From assembly GCF_918698005.1 (NCBI RefSeq), contig NZ_CAKKLJ010000007.1, positions 144,714 to 208,713 on the forward strand: a DNA stretch of 64,000 bases, written 5' to 3'. The position numbers and the translations under genes are program-made. The notes under the pieces are model-generated. The model was not told the DNA's origin, did not search any database, and was given only the letters and a program-made list of their open reading frames with translations. Below are positions 26,562 to 36,673 of this stretch, piece after piece; the first letter of the stretch is position 1, and every line of letters begins with the position of its first letter. This DNA is from Microbacterium sp. Bi121 (GTDB lineage: Bacteria; Actinomycetota; Actinomycetes; Actinomycetales; Microbacteriaceae).

Positions 26562-26771
26562 ATGAGCACCACGCAGACGCGCGGCCTCTGGGTCGCGTAC
26601 GGGACGAACGGGGTCGTCGGCAGCATCCGTCACGAGGACGAGGACTACATCGTCGTGATGGCGGCAGCGGATGCCGAGACCGGGCGCTATCCGAGCCTCG
26701 AAGTCGCCAAGGGCGCCCTGTACTCGCACATGTCGCCTGGCAGCTCCTGGCCGAGGTACGAAGAGCACTGA
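26562..26771 (+). CDS. Small hypothetical protein (69 aa)
   Basis: A short acidic protein common in style to Microbacterium genomes, with no known function. It looks like a small alpha/beta domain: RGLWVAYGTNGVVGSIRHED, then YIVVMAAADAETGRYPS, then a helix EVAKGALYSHM. A GGAAGGAG at 26547-26554 precedes two adjacent ATG codons (26559 and 26562). The second is better spaced (7 nt) and is used here. The gene converges with pheA. Confidence 0.65.
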   Translation: MSTTQTRGLWVAYGTNGVVGSIRHEDEDYIVVMAAADAETGRYPSLEVAKGALYSHMSPGSSWPRYEEH

Positions 26772-26791
26772 GCGGACCGCGGCCCCCGCTC
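26770..26791. terminator. Hairpin between a small gene and pheA (convergent)
   Basis: GAGCGG (26770-26775) and CCGCTC (26786-26791) form a stem that begins at the small gene's stop codon. There is a further CCGCGG within the loop. Confidence 0.4.
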
Positions 26792-26807
26792 GACGACCGG
26801 CAGCGCC

Positions 26808-27749
26808 TCAGGCGTCGGGCTCACCCGTGATGAGCCCGCGCAGCCAGTCGCGCGCCTCGACGAACACGTCGTCGGCGTAGCGGTCCGGATACTGCACGAC
26901 CCGGCGATCGGCCCGGGGGTACGACCCGAGGAACACCACCCGAGGGCTGAATCGGCGGATGCCGAGCAGCGCGTCAGCCATGCGCTCGTCCGCCACGTGC
27001 CCATCGGCGTCGATCACGAAACGGTAGCGTCCGAGAGCGTCGCCGATCGGACGCGACTCGATCAACGAGAGATTGATCCCTCTGGTTGAGAACTGCTCGA
27101 GCATGTCGAGCAGAGCACCGGGGTGATCGTGCGGCAGCTCGACGATGAGCGAGGTCTTGTCGGCGCCGGTCGGTTCCGGCGGCATGGCGGTGCGCGTCAC
27201 GAGGACGAACCGCGTGACGGCCGACGTGTTGTCGCCGATCTCCGATGCGAGCACGTCCACGTCGTAGTGCTGCACGATCCCTGGGGGCGCGATCGCCGCC
27301 TGAGCGGGCGAGGATCCGTCGAGCACGCCGATGGCGGATGCCACGTTGCTGGCTGCCGGAACATGGGAGTGCCTCGGCAGGTGCTCGCCGAGCCAGCCGT
27401 GGCACTGAGCGTACGCGACGGGATGAGCTGCGATGACCGTGACGTCCTCGAGTTTCGTCCCCCGCGGCGCGACGAGCACGAAGTTCACCTTCACCAGGTA
27501 CTCGCCGACGATTCGGAGCCCTGGGAGTGTCGCCAGCGCATCCTGGGTCGTCGAGACCCCGCCCTCGATCGAGTTCTCGATCGCGATCATCGCGGCGTGG
27601 CTGCGCCCCTCGAGCACATCCCCCAGCGCTTCACCGACGTTGTGGACGGGGCGCCAATCCTGCCCCCGAGCCTCGGCGACCTGGTCCAGTGCCGCTTCGG
27701 TGAAAGTGCCCGCAGGGCCCAGGTAGCTGTAGGTGCGCCGTTCAGTCAC
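26808..27749 (-). CDS. pheA: Prephenate dehydratase (phenylalanine biosynthesis)
   Basis: Converts prephenate to phenylpyruvate with loss of water and CO2, the penultimate step to phenylalanine. The 313-aa monofunctional enzyme begins YSYLGPAGTFTEAALDQV. It has the catalytic TRF motif as NTSAVTRFVLV (about residue 175) and a C-terminal ACT domain with the Phe-binding ESRP in LSLIESRPIGDALG, so feedback inhibition is expected. Length is typical. GTG 27749 is chosen, since a TAGGGT box lies 7 nt upstream; a GTG at 27758 would leave no spacer. It is divergent from pgm. Confidence 0.95.
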   Translation of the reverse strand: MTERRTYSYLGPAGTFTEAALDQVAEARGQDWRPVHNVGEALGDVLEGRSHAAMIAIENSIEGGVSTTQDALATLPGLRIVGEYLVKVNFVLVAPRGTKLEDVTVIAAHPVAYAQCHGWLGEHLPRHSHVPAASNVASAIGVLDGSSPAQAAIAPPGIVQHYDVDVLASEIGDNTSAVTRFVLVTRTAMPPEPTGADKTSLIVELPHDHPGALLDMLEQFSTRGINLSLIESRPIGDALGRYRFVIDADGHVADERMADALLGIRRFSPRVVFLGSYPRADRRVVQYPDRYADDVFVEARDWLRGLITGEPDA

Positions 27750-27756
27750 GCGTTTC

Positions 27757-27762
27757 ACCCTA
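27757..27762 (-). promoter_or_regulatory. -10 box TAGGGT, leaderless GTG start of pheA
   Basis: TAGGGT, GAAACGC and GTG (27749) follow each other on the minus strand. Confidence 0.5.
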
Positions 27763-27831
27763 GCCCTGTGTCGGGCTTCCGTCTGCGTCACGCAGGGTGC
27801 GCACGAGCCGAGATCGGGGCACACTGGACCC

Positions 27832-29475
<1,644 letters not shown>

Positions 29476-29481
29476 AGAGGC

Positions 29482-29504
29482 TTCGATTCGCTCCGCTCGC
29501 TCGA
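29482..29504. repeat. Dispersed TTCGAYTCGCT-type word at a convergent gene end, copy 2
   Basis: TTCGATTCGCT followed by CCGCTCGCTCGA matches copy 1 (16562-16584, opposite strand) at 20 of 23 bases. It begins 7 bp after the pgm stop and ends 12 bp before the stop of the ATPase gene. Confidence 0.55.
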
Positions 29505-29515
29505 CGACCCGCGAG

Positions 29516-30307
29516 TCAGTCGGCGACCGCTGGTGCCCCGAGCAGCTCGCGCACGCGGCTGGAGACGCGGTGGAACTCGGGCGTCTCCAGCGTGCCGGCG
29601 TAGTCGCGCTGCCCCGGCAGGTCGATGCGGTGCTCCTCGAGGATGCGTCCTGGACGCGGGCTCATCACGATGACACGACTGGCGAGGTAGACGGCCTCGG
29701 CGACGCTGTGCGTGACGAGCAGGACCGTGGTGCCGGTCTGGCTCCAGATGCGATTCAGCTCGACGTTCATCCGTTCGCGGGTGAGGGCGTCCAGTGCACC
29801 GAACGGCTCGTCCATGAGCAGGACGCGCGGCTCGTGCAGCAGGGCGCGGCACAGTGACACGCGCTGCTGCATTCCGCCGGACAGCTCGTGCGGAAGAGCC
29901 TTCTCGAATCCGGTCAGCCCGGTCATCTCGATGAGCTCGTCCGCACGGGCCTGCGCCTTGCGCATGTCCATGCCGCGCATCTCCGCCTGCAGCAGGATGT
30001 TGCCGCGGACGCTGCGCCACTCCAGCAGGGCTGCGCGCTGGAAGACGTAGCCGATGTCCTGCCGCGGGCCCTTGACCTCGTCGCCGCGCAGCCGCACCGA
30101 GCCGGCGCTCGGGGTCGTGAGGCCGGCAACCGCCTTCAGGAGCGTCGACTTTCCGCACCCCGACGGGCCGGCGATCGTGATGAACTCGCCCTCCTGGACG
30201 TCGAGGTCGACCCCCTCGAGGGCGGTGACCTCCCCGCGCTTGGATGCGAAACGGATCGCGAGGTCGGTGATCTGCAGCACGGAGTCCGTGCCCGGTGTCG
30301 CCATCAT
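29516..30307 (-). CDS. ABC transporter ATP-binding protein, nitrate/sulfonate/thiamine-precursor (SsuB/TauB) type
   Basis: The 263-aa ATPase energises the importer formed with the permease at 31432 and the receptor at 30352. Motifs: Walker A GPSGCGKST near residue 45, Q-loop in GYVFQRAALLEW, signature ELSGGMQQRVSLCRALL, Walker B VLLMDEPFGALD and switch His VTHSVAEAVYL. The AALLEW after the Q-loop is typical of the TauB/SsuB/ThiZ subfamily. Start at ATG 30307 has AGGAG 9 nt upstream. The ATG at 30340 would add 11 residues and has no such site. It ends facing pgm with a dispersed repeat between. Confidence 0.88.
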   Translation of the reverse strand: MMATPGTDSVLQITDLAIRFASKRGEVTALEGVDLDVQEGEFITIAGPSGCGKSTLLKAVAGLTTPSAGSVRLRGDEVKGPRQDIGYVFQRAALLEWRSVRGNILLQAEMRGMDMRKAQARADELIEMTGLTGFEKALPHELSGGMQQRVSLCRALLHEPRVLLMDEPFGALDALTRERMNVELNRIWSQTGTTVLLVTHSVAEAVYLASRVIVMSPRPGRILEEHRIDLPGQRDYAGTLETPEFHRVSSRVRELLGAPAVAD

Positions 30308-30351
30308 CTGTTCTTTCTCCTGAATCTGCGGTGCCGGCATCCCGATGCCCC

Positions 30352-31386
30352 TTACTCGCCTGGCGCGAACGACGCGTCGAAGTAGGTGTCGACGTCGCCG
30401 TCACCCGAGATGAGACCGGCGTCCGAGAGCACCGAGAGCGTTGCCTCCCAGTCCTCGGTCGCGTTGGTGCCGGGGGCCTTGCCCTCTGTGGCCGCGGTGC
30501 TGAGCAGCTTGATGGTCTCCTGCCACTGGTCCAGCAGCACGTCCTTCGCCGGCATCTGCGGGTCCTTGCCGTCCATGGCCGCGACCGCGGCCTCCGGGTC
30601 CTCCTGCGCGGCGGTGAACGCCTCGGAGGTCGCGGCGACCAGCTCCTTGACGAGCTCGGGGTCGCTCTCGATCGTGCTCGTGGGCGCGACGAGGCCATTG
30701 CTGAAGAAGTTCAGCCCGGCGTCCGAGTAGCGGAGGTACCGCATCTCCTTGCCGCTCTTGGCCGCGATGGTCGGGCCCTGGTCGTGTGCGAAGCCGATCA
30801 GTCCGTCGACCTGACCGGAGAGCACGGCTGCGATCTTGCCGGCGGCATCGAGGTTCTGCTGCTTGACGTCGGACTCCTTGAGACCCACGGCATCCAGGTA
30901 GACCGGGAAGGTCGTGGTCGGCGCATCGCCGGCGGACACGGCGATCGTCTTGCCCTTGAGATCCTCAGGACTCTCGATGCCCGAGTCGGCGAACACCTGC
31001 ACAGCGGAAGGCGTCGTCTGCAGGAAGACGCCGACGCTCTTGATCGCGACGCCCTTGTCGATGTTGGCCAGCACGGCGGGGGTGTCGGCCCACCCGAAGT
31101 CGACCTGTCCCTGTCCGACGGCCTGGGCAGTCTTCGTCGAGCCCTGCCCCGCCTTGATCGTGAGGTTGATGCCGTGGTCCTCGAAGATGCCCTGTTCGAC
31201 GCCGTAGTAGAACGCCGCGTGCTCGCCGTACGGGTACCAGTTGAGCATCAGGGTCACGTCGGTCATCTCGCCGCCGGCGTCCCCCTCCGATGCCGGGGTC
31301 TCGCTCGCCCCGCCGCAGCCGGTGAGGGCGAGGGCGGATGCCGTGAGCAGCGCTGCGACGGAGAGGATGTTGCCTGACTTCTTCAT
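30352..31386 (-). CDS. NMT1/THI5-like substrate-binding lipoprotein
   Basis: Lipid-anchored receptor (344 aa) with the lipobox LTGC (Cys about residue 24). The NMT1-like domain is plain: VTLMLNWYPYGEHAAFYYG at the start of the mature protein, IKAGQGSTKTAQAVGQGQVD, and DTPAVLANIDKG. Related receptors bind thiamine pyrimidines (ThiY), sulfonates, taurine or riboflavin. The LNWYP start is nearest to the ThiY/RibY side, but the ligand is open. It lies between the permease and the ATPase in an operon of three. No TPP riboswitch is visible upstream; instead a LacI-type palindrome is found at 32315-32332. Confidence 0.88.
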   Translation of the reverse strand: MKKSGNILSVAALLTASALALTGCGGASETPASEGDAGGEMTDVTLMLNWYPYGEHAAFYYGVEQGIFEDHGINLTIKAGQGSTKTAQAVGQGQVDFGWADTPAVLANIDKGVAIKSVGVFLQTTPSAVQVFADSGIESPEDLKGKTIAVSAGDAPTTTFPVYLDAVGLKESDVKQQNLDAAGKIAAVLSGQVDGLIGFAHDQGPTIAAKSGKEMRYLRYSDAGLNFFSNGLVAPTSTIESDPELVKELVAATSEAFTAAQEDPEAAVAAMDGKDPQMPAKDVLLDQWQETIKLLSTAATEGKAPGTNATEDWEATLSVLSDAGLISGDGDVDTYFDASFAPGE

Positions 31387-31431
31387 CAGTGTGTTCCTGC
31401 TTTCGTTGGGGGTTTCAGAGACGGACGGTGT

Positions 31432-32286
31432 CTACAGCCGAACGGTGGCTGCGGCCACGTCGCGCTTGGACGAGTGCCACGGGATGAGGAACTTCTCGGC
31501 GATCTGGATGATCGCGAACAGCACGACTCCCATGAGCGACATGATGATGAGCGCCGCGAACAGCATCGCGGTGTCGAGGTTGCCGTTGGCCTGGAGGATG
31601 ACGTAGCCGAGCCCCTCGTTGGCCCCGACGAACTCGCCGACGACCGCGCCGGTGACGGCGAGGGTCGCTGCCACCTTCAGCCCGGAGAGCAGCTCGGGAA
31701 GGGACGCAGGGAGCCGGACCTTCAGGAACGTCTTGAACTTGCCCGCCCCCATGGTCGAGGTCAGCTGCAGGATCTCCGGGTCGACGGTGCGGAGCCCGGC
31801 GAGGCCCGAGATGACGACGGGGAAGAACGCCATGAGCACGGCGACGAGGATCTTCGGCGATGCGCCGAAACCCAGCCAGACGACGAACAGCGGGGCGATC
31901 GCGATCTTGGGGATGACCTGCGCGAACAGGATGACGGGGTACAGCGTCTGCTCGAGCCCCTTCGAGTAGACCATCACCACGGCGACGAAGAGGCCGACCA
32001 CCACGGCGATGACGAAGCCGATCACGGTCTCGTACGTCGTCACCCAGGTGTGCTGCATCAGGTACGGCACGTTGTCGGCGAAGGCGTTCCACGTGTCGCC
32101 CGGCGACGGGATGATGAACGGCTGGACCCACTTCAGCGCGGTCGCCACCCACCAGAGCGCCAGCACCGCGACGACGAAGACCACGGGGTGCCAGTTGCGC
32201 GACCACCACCGGGCGAAGCCATTGGGTTCGGTGCGCTCCTGAGCCAGCGCCAGGGTCATCGTTGCGTTCTGCTGCGTTGCCGACAT
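31432..32286 (-). CDS. ABC transporter permease, SsuC/TauC/ThiX type
   Basis: Integral membrane subunit (284 aa) of the NMT1-type importer. It has six helices (first VVFVAVLALWWVATALKWV near residue 35) and the BPD-type permease domain. The EAA-like coupling loop is seen near residues 185-210 (MGAGKFKTFLKVRLPASLPE). It is first in the operon, ahead of the receptor by 45 bp and then the ATPase. Start ATG 32286 has GAGG just upstream. Its promoter region carries a TACGCT -10 box inside the palindrome TGGGAATACGCTTTCCCA (minus-strand reading), so repression by a LacI protein is likely. Confidence 0.88.
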   Translation of the reverse strand: MSATQQNATMTLALAQERTEPNGFARWWSRNWHPVVFVVAVLALWWVATALKWVQPFIIPSPGDTWNAFADNVPYLMQHTWVTTYETVIGFVIAVVVGLFVAVVMVYSKGLEQTLYPVILFAQVIPKIAIAPLFVVWLGFGASPKILVAVLMAFFPVVISGLAGLRTVDPEILQLTSTMGAGKFKTFLKVRLPASLPELLSGLKVAATLAVTGAVVGEFVGANEGLGYVILQANGNLDTAMLFAALIIMSLMGVVLFAIIQIAEKFLIPWHSSKRDVAAATVRL

Positions 32287-32314
32287 GGGTCCTCTGCATC
32301 TTCGTCGGAGGAAG

Positions 32315-32332
32315 TGGGAAAGCGTATTCCCA
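32315..32332. promoter_or_regulatory. LacI-type operator over the -10 region of the NMT1-type importer operon
   Basis: TGGGAAAGCGTATTCCCA (plus strand) is a near-perfect palindrome that resembles the operator at 37872-37887. It overlaps a TACGCT -10 box on the minus strand, 29 bp before the permease start. Confidence 0.6.
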
Positions 32333-32425
32333 ACTCGTTCTGCGAGTCTATGGCCGCCGTCTCACGATGTCAACGCGAGGGCGCCGCCACGTGCTCTGGC
32401 CGTGGGAATCGTGCCCGTCGAGCAC

Positions 32426-33532
32426 TCACGCAATGAGCGTGCGAGCCAGCGCAGCACCCGCCGCCCGCAGGTGCCGTGCAGGCCCAGCGAGCGCGGCATC
32501 CGACGATCCAGCGAGCTCGGTCAGCGACACCACCGCCGCGAACGGCCCCGTGTCGGCATCCGGGGTGACGCGACCGGCAGCGAGCGCCGCACGCGCGCCC
32601 ACGGCATCTCCGAGCCCCGCGACGTACGAGGGGACCTTGCCGTCCCCCGACTGGCCGTCGTACGACCCTTCACCGGTCACGACGACGTCGGCGCCCTCGA
32701 GGGTCCCTGCGAGATCGACCAGGCGCGCGACCTCCTGCGCACCGGACGCCAGCACCGCCCCCCATGCGACGAGCGCGCCGCCGACGCCTCCCGCAGCGCC
32801 GGAGCCCTGGAGGTCCGGATCCAGATCCATCAGCCGAGCGAGCCTGGCCAGCGAGGCATCCACCGCCTTGATGTCGGATTGCGCGGTCAGACCCTTCTGC
32901 GGCCCGAACACCGCGGCTGCACCGCGGTGGCCGGTCAACGGATTGGTCACGTCCGTGAGGACGAGAGTGTCCGGTGCCGCGCGCAGTGCAGTGACGTCCA
33001 CCTCAGCGATGTCCGCGAGGCCCCGGGCACCAGGCTCGACCGGTGCCCCATCGCTGTCGAGGAATCGCGCACCGAGCGCGGTGAGCATGCCGGTGCCGCC
33101 GTCGGTCGAGGCGCTGGAACCGATCCCCAGCACGAGCCGCGAGACACCATGATCGAGGGCAGCGGCGATCGCCTGCCCGAACCCCGAGCTGTCGGCTTCG
33201 AACGGGCGCAGTTCATCGAGCAGCTCGATCCCCGACGTCGAGGCGAGATCGATCACCCCCGTACCGTGCGGAGCATCCGACGTCGGCGGCAGCAGCAGCC
33301 ACGCCGTCTGCACGGGGACGCCGGCCGGACCATCCACGGTCACCGGCATCCGCTCCGACCCGGTCACGGCGGCTGCGAACGCCTCGACGGTGCCCTCGCC
33401 GCCGTCCGCCATCGGACGCAGCACGATGTGGGCCGTCGGATCCACCGACGTCCAGCCGTCGGCGAGGGCCGCAGCGGCGTCGGCCGCCGTGATCGAGCCC
33501 TTGAAGCTGTCCGGCGCGAACACGACCCTCAT
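32426..33532 (-). CDS. Glycerate kinase (GlxK/GarK family)
   Basis: Phosphorylates D-glycerate with ATP to 2- or 3-phosphoglycerate, the entry to lower glycolysis. The 368-aa protein has the family start VVFAPDSFKGSITAADAAAA, the MADGGEGTVEAF block, IGSSASTDGGTGML near residue 130 and VTGEGSYDGQSGDGK near residue 280. It is the last gene of a five-gene operon and overlaps the LacI gene by 4 nt. This implies that the pathway ends in glycerate. Length and motifs are normal for the type 1 (GlxK) kinases. Confidence 0.95.
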   Translation of the reverse strand: MRVVFAPDSFKGSITAADAAAALADGWTSVDPTAHIVLRPMADGGEGTVEAFAAAVTGSERMPVTVDGPAGVPVQTAWLLLPPTSDAPHGTGVIDLASTSGIELLDELRPFEADSSGFGQAIAAALDHGVSRLVLGIGSSASTDGGTGMLTALGARFLDSDGAPVEPGARGLADIAEVDVTALRAAPDTLVLTDVTNPLTGHRGAAAVFGPQKGLTAQSDIKAVDASLARLARLMDLDPDLQGSGAAGGVGGALVAWGAVLASGAQEVARLVDLAGTLEGADVVVTGEGSYDGQSGDGKVPSYVAGLGDAVGARAALAAGRVTPDADTGPFAAVVSLTELAGSSDAALAGPARHLRAAGAALARTLIA

Positions 33533-34560
33533 GCCGCGCGTCCCGGTGTCGAGTCGCGGACGACGATCTGCAGCGGAAGCGGCTCAGCCGTCCAATCGTC
33601 ATCGACCGTCGCCCGGAACGCCTGGTACCCGACATCGCTGAGCGGCACGCGCACGGTCGTCAGCTGGGGCGTCACGTCTCCGCTCGATGGCACATCGTCG
33701 AACCCGCACACCGCGATGTCCTCGCCGATCGCGCGGCCCGCGTCCCTGATCGCCGACATCGCGCCGATCGCGACCACATCGCTCATCCCGAAGACGAGCG
33801 TGCCAGGGTCCACACCGGCGCGCAGCGCGCGCGCCATCGACTCGTAGCCGGACTCCCGCTGGAAGTCGCCCCGTTCGATCCGCTCCACGACACCGCCGTC
33901 GGCCTCGAAGCCCTCGGTGAAGCCGCGGACGCGATCGTCCGAGGTCAGCACGCCGTCGGCCGCCGCGAGCACGACCGCCGATCGGTAACCCAGGGCAGCC
34001 ATCTCCGCACCCAGCATCCTGGCGCCCTTCGCGTTGTCGATGCTCACCGTCCGTTCGCCGGCGACGCTGCTGCCGAACGTGACGACACGGCCGCCGAGGG
34101 CCTCGAACGCACGGATCTCTTCGGCCGTCGCGCTCTCCTCACCGCCACGGGATGCCGCGAGGATGAGCCCGCGCGGACGCTGCCCACGCAGCGTCCTGAC
34201 GATCTCGCGCTCCCGCGCCGCATCGCGCTCGGTGACCGCGATCGTCACGATCAGTCCGCGTTCATCCGCTCCGCGGGCGACACCGGAGGCGATGAGACCG
34301 AAGTACGGGTCGGCGATGTCTGCGACGAGCAGAGCGATCACGGCCGAGGTGCCCCGAGCCGTGGCCTGGGCCGAGGCGTTCGCGGTGTACCCGAGCTTCT
34401 CCGCCGCGCCCTCCACCCGCTCACGGAACGATTCGGCGACCTTGCGCGCGGAGCCGTTCAGGACTCGAGAGGCGGTGGCCAGCGAGACCCCGGCCTCGCG
34501 TGCGACGTCGTGAAGAGTCGGCGCCGACCCCCGACCCGCTCTGGTCGGCTGAGATGTCAT
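33529..34560 (-). CDS. LacI-family transcriptional regulator of the DUF993/glycerate kinase operon
   Basis: A 343-aa repressor. The LacI helix-turn-helix is at residues 14-35 (TLHDVAREAGVSLATASRVL) with hinge helix ASAQATARGTS. A periplasmic-binding-protein-like sensor domain follows (GLIVTIAVTERD, MGMSD-like FGMSDVVAIGA, CGFDDVPSSG). It overlaps the glycerate kinase gene by 4 nt and is inside the operon. It also has its own leaderless promoter (TAGGCT, 7 nt before ATG 34560). It is the best candidate to bind the palindromes at 37872-37887 and 32315-32332. Confidence 0.92.
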   Translation of the reverse strand: MTSQPTRAGRGSAPTLHDVAREAGVSLATASRVLNGSARKVAESFRERVEGAAEKLGYTANASAQATARGTSAVIALLVADIADPYFGLIASGVARGADERGLIVTIAVTERDAAREREIVRTLRGQRPRGLILAASRGGEESATAEEIRAFEALGGRVVTFGSSVAGERTVSIDNAKGARMLGAEMAALGYRSAVVLAAADGVLTSDDRVRGFTEGFEADGGVVERIERGDFQRESGYESMARALRAGVDPGTLVFGMSDVVAIGAMSAIRDAGRAIGEDIAVCGFDDVPSSGDVTPQLTTVRVPLSDVGYQAFRATVDDDWTAEPLPLQIVVRDSTPGRAA

Positions 34561-34567
34561 GGATCAG

Positions 34568-34573
34568 AGCCTA
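34568..34573 (-). promoter_or_regulatory. -10 box TAGGCT, internal leaderless promoter of the LacI gene
   Basis: TAGGCT lies 7 nt before ATG 34560, in the 65-bp gap after the isomerase gene. It would allow regulator synthesis independent of the operon promoter. Confidence 0.45.
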
Positions 34574-34625
34574 CTGTCCGCGTTTTCGGATTCGCGCAGG
34601 CGCCCGTCCGCGCGCAGCGCGCGCA

Positions 34626-35489
34626 TCACAGGTGCGGTGCGACAGCGGAACTGAACCCGGCCGCTGTACGCCGCACCGCCTCGAGCGGATCGGTGGCCCA
34701 GATCTGCTCGTTGAAGATCTCGACCTCGATGTCGCCGGTGTATCCGGCATCCACGACCGCACGGGTGAGCGATTCGAAGTCGATGACCCCGTCGCCCGGA
34801 TAGTGGCGCCCCAGCAGCACGTCCGCGGGGAGCGGTGTCTTCCAGTCGCACACCTGATAGGTCGCCAGGCGCCCTTCTCGGCCGGCGCGGGCGATCTGGG
34901 TCAGGACGTCCGGATCCCAGAAGATGTGGAACGTGTCGACGGTCGCCCCGACCGCTTTCGCGTCGAAGTCGCCGGCGATGTCGAGCGCCTGACCGAGCGT
35001 GGACACGACGCAGCGATCGGAGACGTACATCGGATGCAGCGGCTCGATCGCCAGCGTGACCCCGGCGGCGAGCGCGTCGGGGACCAGCTCGCCGATCGCA
35101 TCGCGGACGCGCTCGCGCGCACCTGCGAGATCGCGCGATCCCTCTGGCAGACCGCCGGCGACGAGCACGAGAATGGCGGTGGAGCCGTCGGCCCCTGCGG
35201 CGGCGAGCGCGGCGGTCTCCTCGATCGCACGCCTGTTGTCGTCGAGCGCCTTCTGGCGATCGGGCCCGTCGGGGATCGTGAAGAATCCGCCGCGGCAGTG
35301 CGTGGTGAACCGCAGCCCCGAGTCGGTGAGCATGCGCGCAGCCACGTCGAGGCCGACCTCGTTCACAGGCTCGCGCCAGAGCCCGATCGCCTCGACGCCC
35401 GCCTCGGCGGTCACCCTCAGGGCGGTCTCGAGATCGGCATGCTTGATGGTCGCCTGGTTGATCGAGAGGCGCGGGTGCGGGGCGGTCAT
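34626..35489 (-). CDS. Sugar phosphate isomerase/epimerase-like TIM-barrel protein
   Basis: A 287-aa xylose-isomerase-like (AP endonuclease family 2) barrel, expected to isomerise or epimerise a keto-sugar with a divalent metal. Possible metal ligands are Glu in TLAIEPLHPMYVSD, Asp in GATVDTFHIFWDPD and Glu in DIEVEIFNEQIW. The usual His before the Asp of the third site is Gln here (YQVCDW). The gene overlaps the DUF993 gene by 4 nt (start 35489, stop of DUF993 at 35486). In the operon it would act on the product of the Gfo/Idh dehydrogenase or before the aldolase step. The substrate is unknown. Confidence 0.82.
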   Translation of the reverse strand: MTAPHPRLSINQATIKHADLETALRVTAEAGVEAIGLWREPVNEVGLDVAARMLTDSGLRFTTHCRGGFFTIPDGPDRQKALDDNRRAIEETAALAAAGADGSTAILVLVAGGLPEGSRDLAGARERVRDAIGELVPDALAAGVTLAIEPLHPMYVSDRCVVSTLGQALDIAGDFDAKAVGATVDTFHIFWDPDVLTQIARAGREGRLATYQVCDWKTPLPADVLLGRHYPGDGVIDFESLTRAVVDAGYTGDIEVEIFNEQIWATDPLEAVRRTAAGFSSAVAPHL

Positions 35490-36670
35490 GCGTCCAGCCT
35501 TCCTGTTTCGATGCCGTTCAGTCGCAGCATCCCGTGCCAGCGCTGAAGGGCCAGCTCCGGCTTCTCCAGCGCCAGTGACGTGTTGGCGAGCTCGACGATC
35601 CTGCTCAGATGAGGCAGGCTGCGCGCCGAGTGCAATCCCCCGACCATCTGGAATGCGGGCTGGTGGCCGTTCAGCCAGGACAGGAACGCGACGCCCGTCT
35701 TGTAGTAGAAGGTCGGAGCGGCGAACACCTGACGGCTGAGCTCTTCGGTCGGGCCGAGAATGCGCTCGTAGGCGGCCTGGTCACCGGCATCCAGCGCCTG
35801 AATCGCCGCCGAGGCGACCGGCGTGATCGCGGCGAACGCGCCGAGCAGCGCGTCGGAGTACGACCGCTCCCCCACGCCGGAATCGCCGATCAGCGAGACG
35901 TAATTGAAGTCGTCGCCCGTGAACATGCGCACGCTCTCGGGGAGGCGCTCGCGAACCGAGATCTCGCTCTCGGCGTTCAACAGGCTCATCTTCACGCCGG
36001 CGACCTTGTCGACGCTCTCGGCGATGACGTCGAGCAGCACGCCGGAGGCCGTCTGCCAGTCGGATGCTCCGAAGTAGCCCTCGAGTTCCGGATCGAAGGC
36101 CGTACCGAGCCAGTGCAGCACGACGGGCACGGTGGCGCTGGCGAGCACCTCGCGATAGACGCGGCGGTAGTCGTCCGCGCTCGTCGCGACACGAGCGAGG
36201 TGCCGGGAGGCCATCAGCACGGGGCCGGCGCCCTGCTCCTCGGCGAAGTGCAGCTGCTGCTTGTAGGCGTCGATCACCTCGTCGAGGGTGATGCGGTCAT
36301 CGTCGACATGGTCGGTGTTGACGCCCACGACCACCGAGCCGCCCTCCTCGCGGGCGACCTGCGCGCTGCGCGAGATGAGCTCACGGGTCGCCGCGGCATC
36401 CAGACCCATGTTGCGCTGCGCGGTATCCATGGCGTCGGCGACGCCGAGACCCCATGAGTAGGCGTTGCGGCGGAACGCGAGCGTGGCATCCCAGTCGATG
36501 TCGGCCGGCTGCCCCGGCGTGTTGTCGGCGTGCACGCGGGGGACGACGTGCGCCGCCGCATAGGCGACGCGACTCCGCAGCGGCGAGGTCGGCCGAGTGT
36601 AGGCGCCGGTCTCGTTCAGCGGAGCATCCGACAGCTCACCGTCGGCGGAGATGAGACGAAGCGTGCTCAT
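35486..36670 (-). CDS. DUF993 family protein, dihydrodipicolinate-synthase/aldolase-like
   Basis: A 394-aa protein of DUF993, a group with the fold of class I aldolases of the DHDPS type. The putative Schiff-base Lys is in VAGVKMSLLNAE near residue 225, at the position of the DHDPS catalytic Lys. The usual Tyr motif YNxP is replaced by VVLHWLGTAF. Other conserved blocks are VVVGVNTDHVDDD, FTGDDFNYVSLIGD and TFYYKTGVAFLSWLNGHQPA. A retro-aldol cleavage of a sugar acid is plausible, given the glycerate kinase in the operon. No tested substrate is known to me. It starts 3 bp after the Gfo/Idh stop. Confidence 0.85.
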   Translation of the reverse strand: MSTLRLISADGELSDAPLNETGAYTRPTSPLRSRVAYAAAHVVPRVHADNTPGQPADIDWDATLAFRRNAYSWGLGVADAMDTAQRNMGLDAAATRELISRSAQVAREEGGSVVVGVNTDHVDDDRITLDEVIDAYKQQLHFAEEQGAGPVLMASRHLARVATSADDYRRVYREVLASATVPVVLHWLGTAFDPELEGYFGASDWQTASGVLLDVIAESVDKVAGVKMSLLNAESEISVRERLPESVRMFTGDDFNYVSLIGDSGVGERSYSDALLGAFAAITPVASAAIQALDAGDQAAYERILGPTEELSRQVFAAPTFYYKTGVAFLSWLNGHQPAFQMVGGLHSARSLPHLSRIVELANTSLALEKPELALQRWHGMLRLNGIETGRLDA

Positions 36671-36673
36671 CGA

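Noticed and set aside
32287..32425. TPP riboswitch upstream of the NMT1-type importer
   Set aside because: No CTGAGA/ACCTGA core or P1 stem is visible in the 139-bp gap; only the LacI-type palindrome is found.
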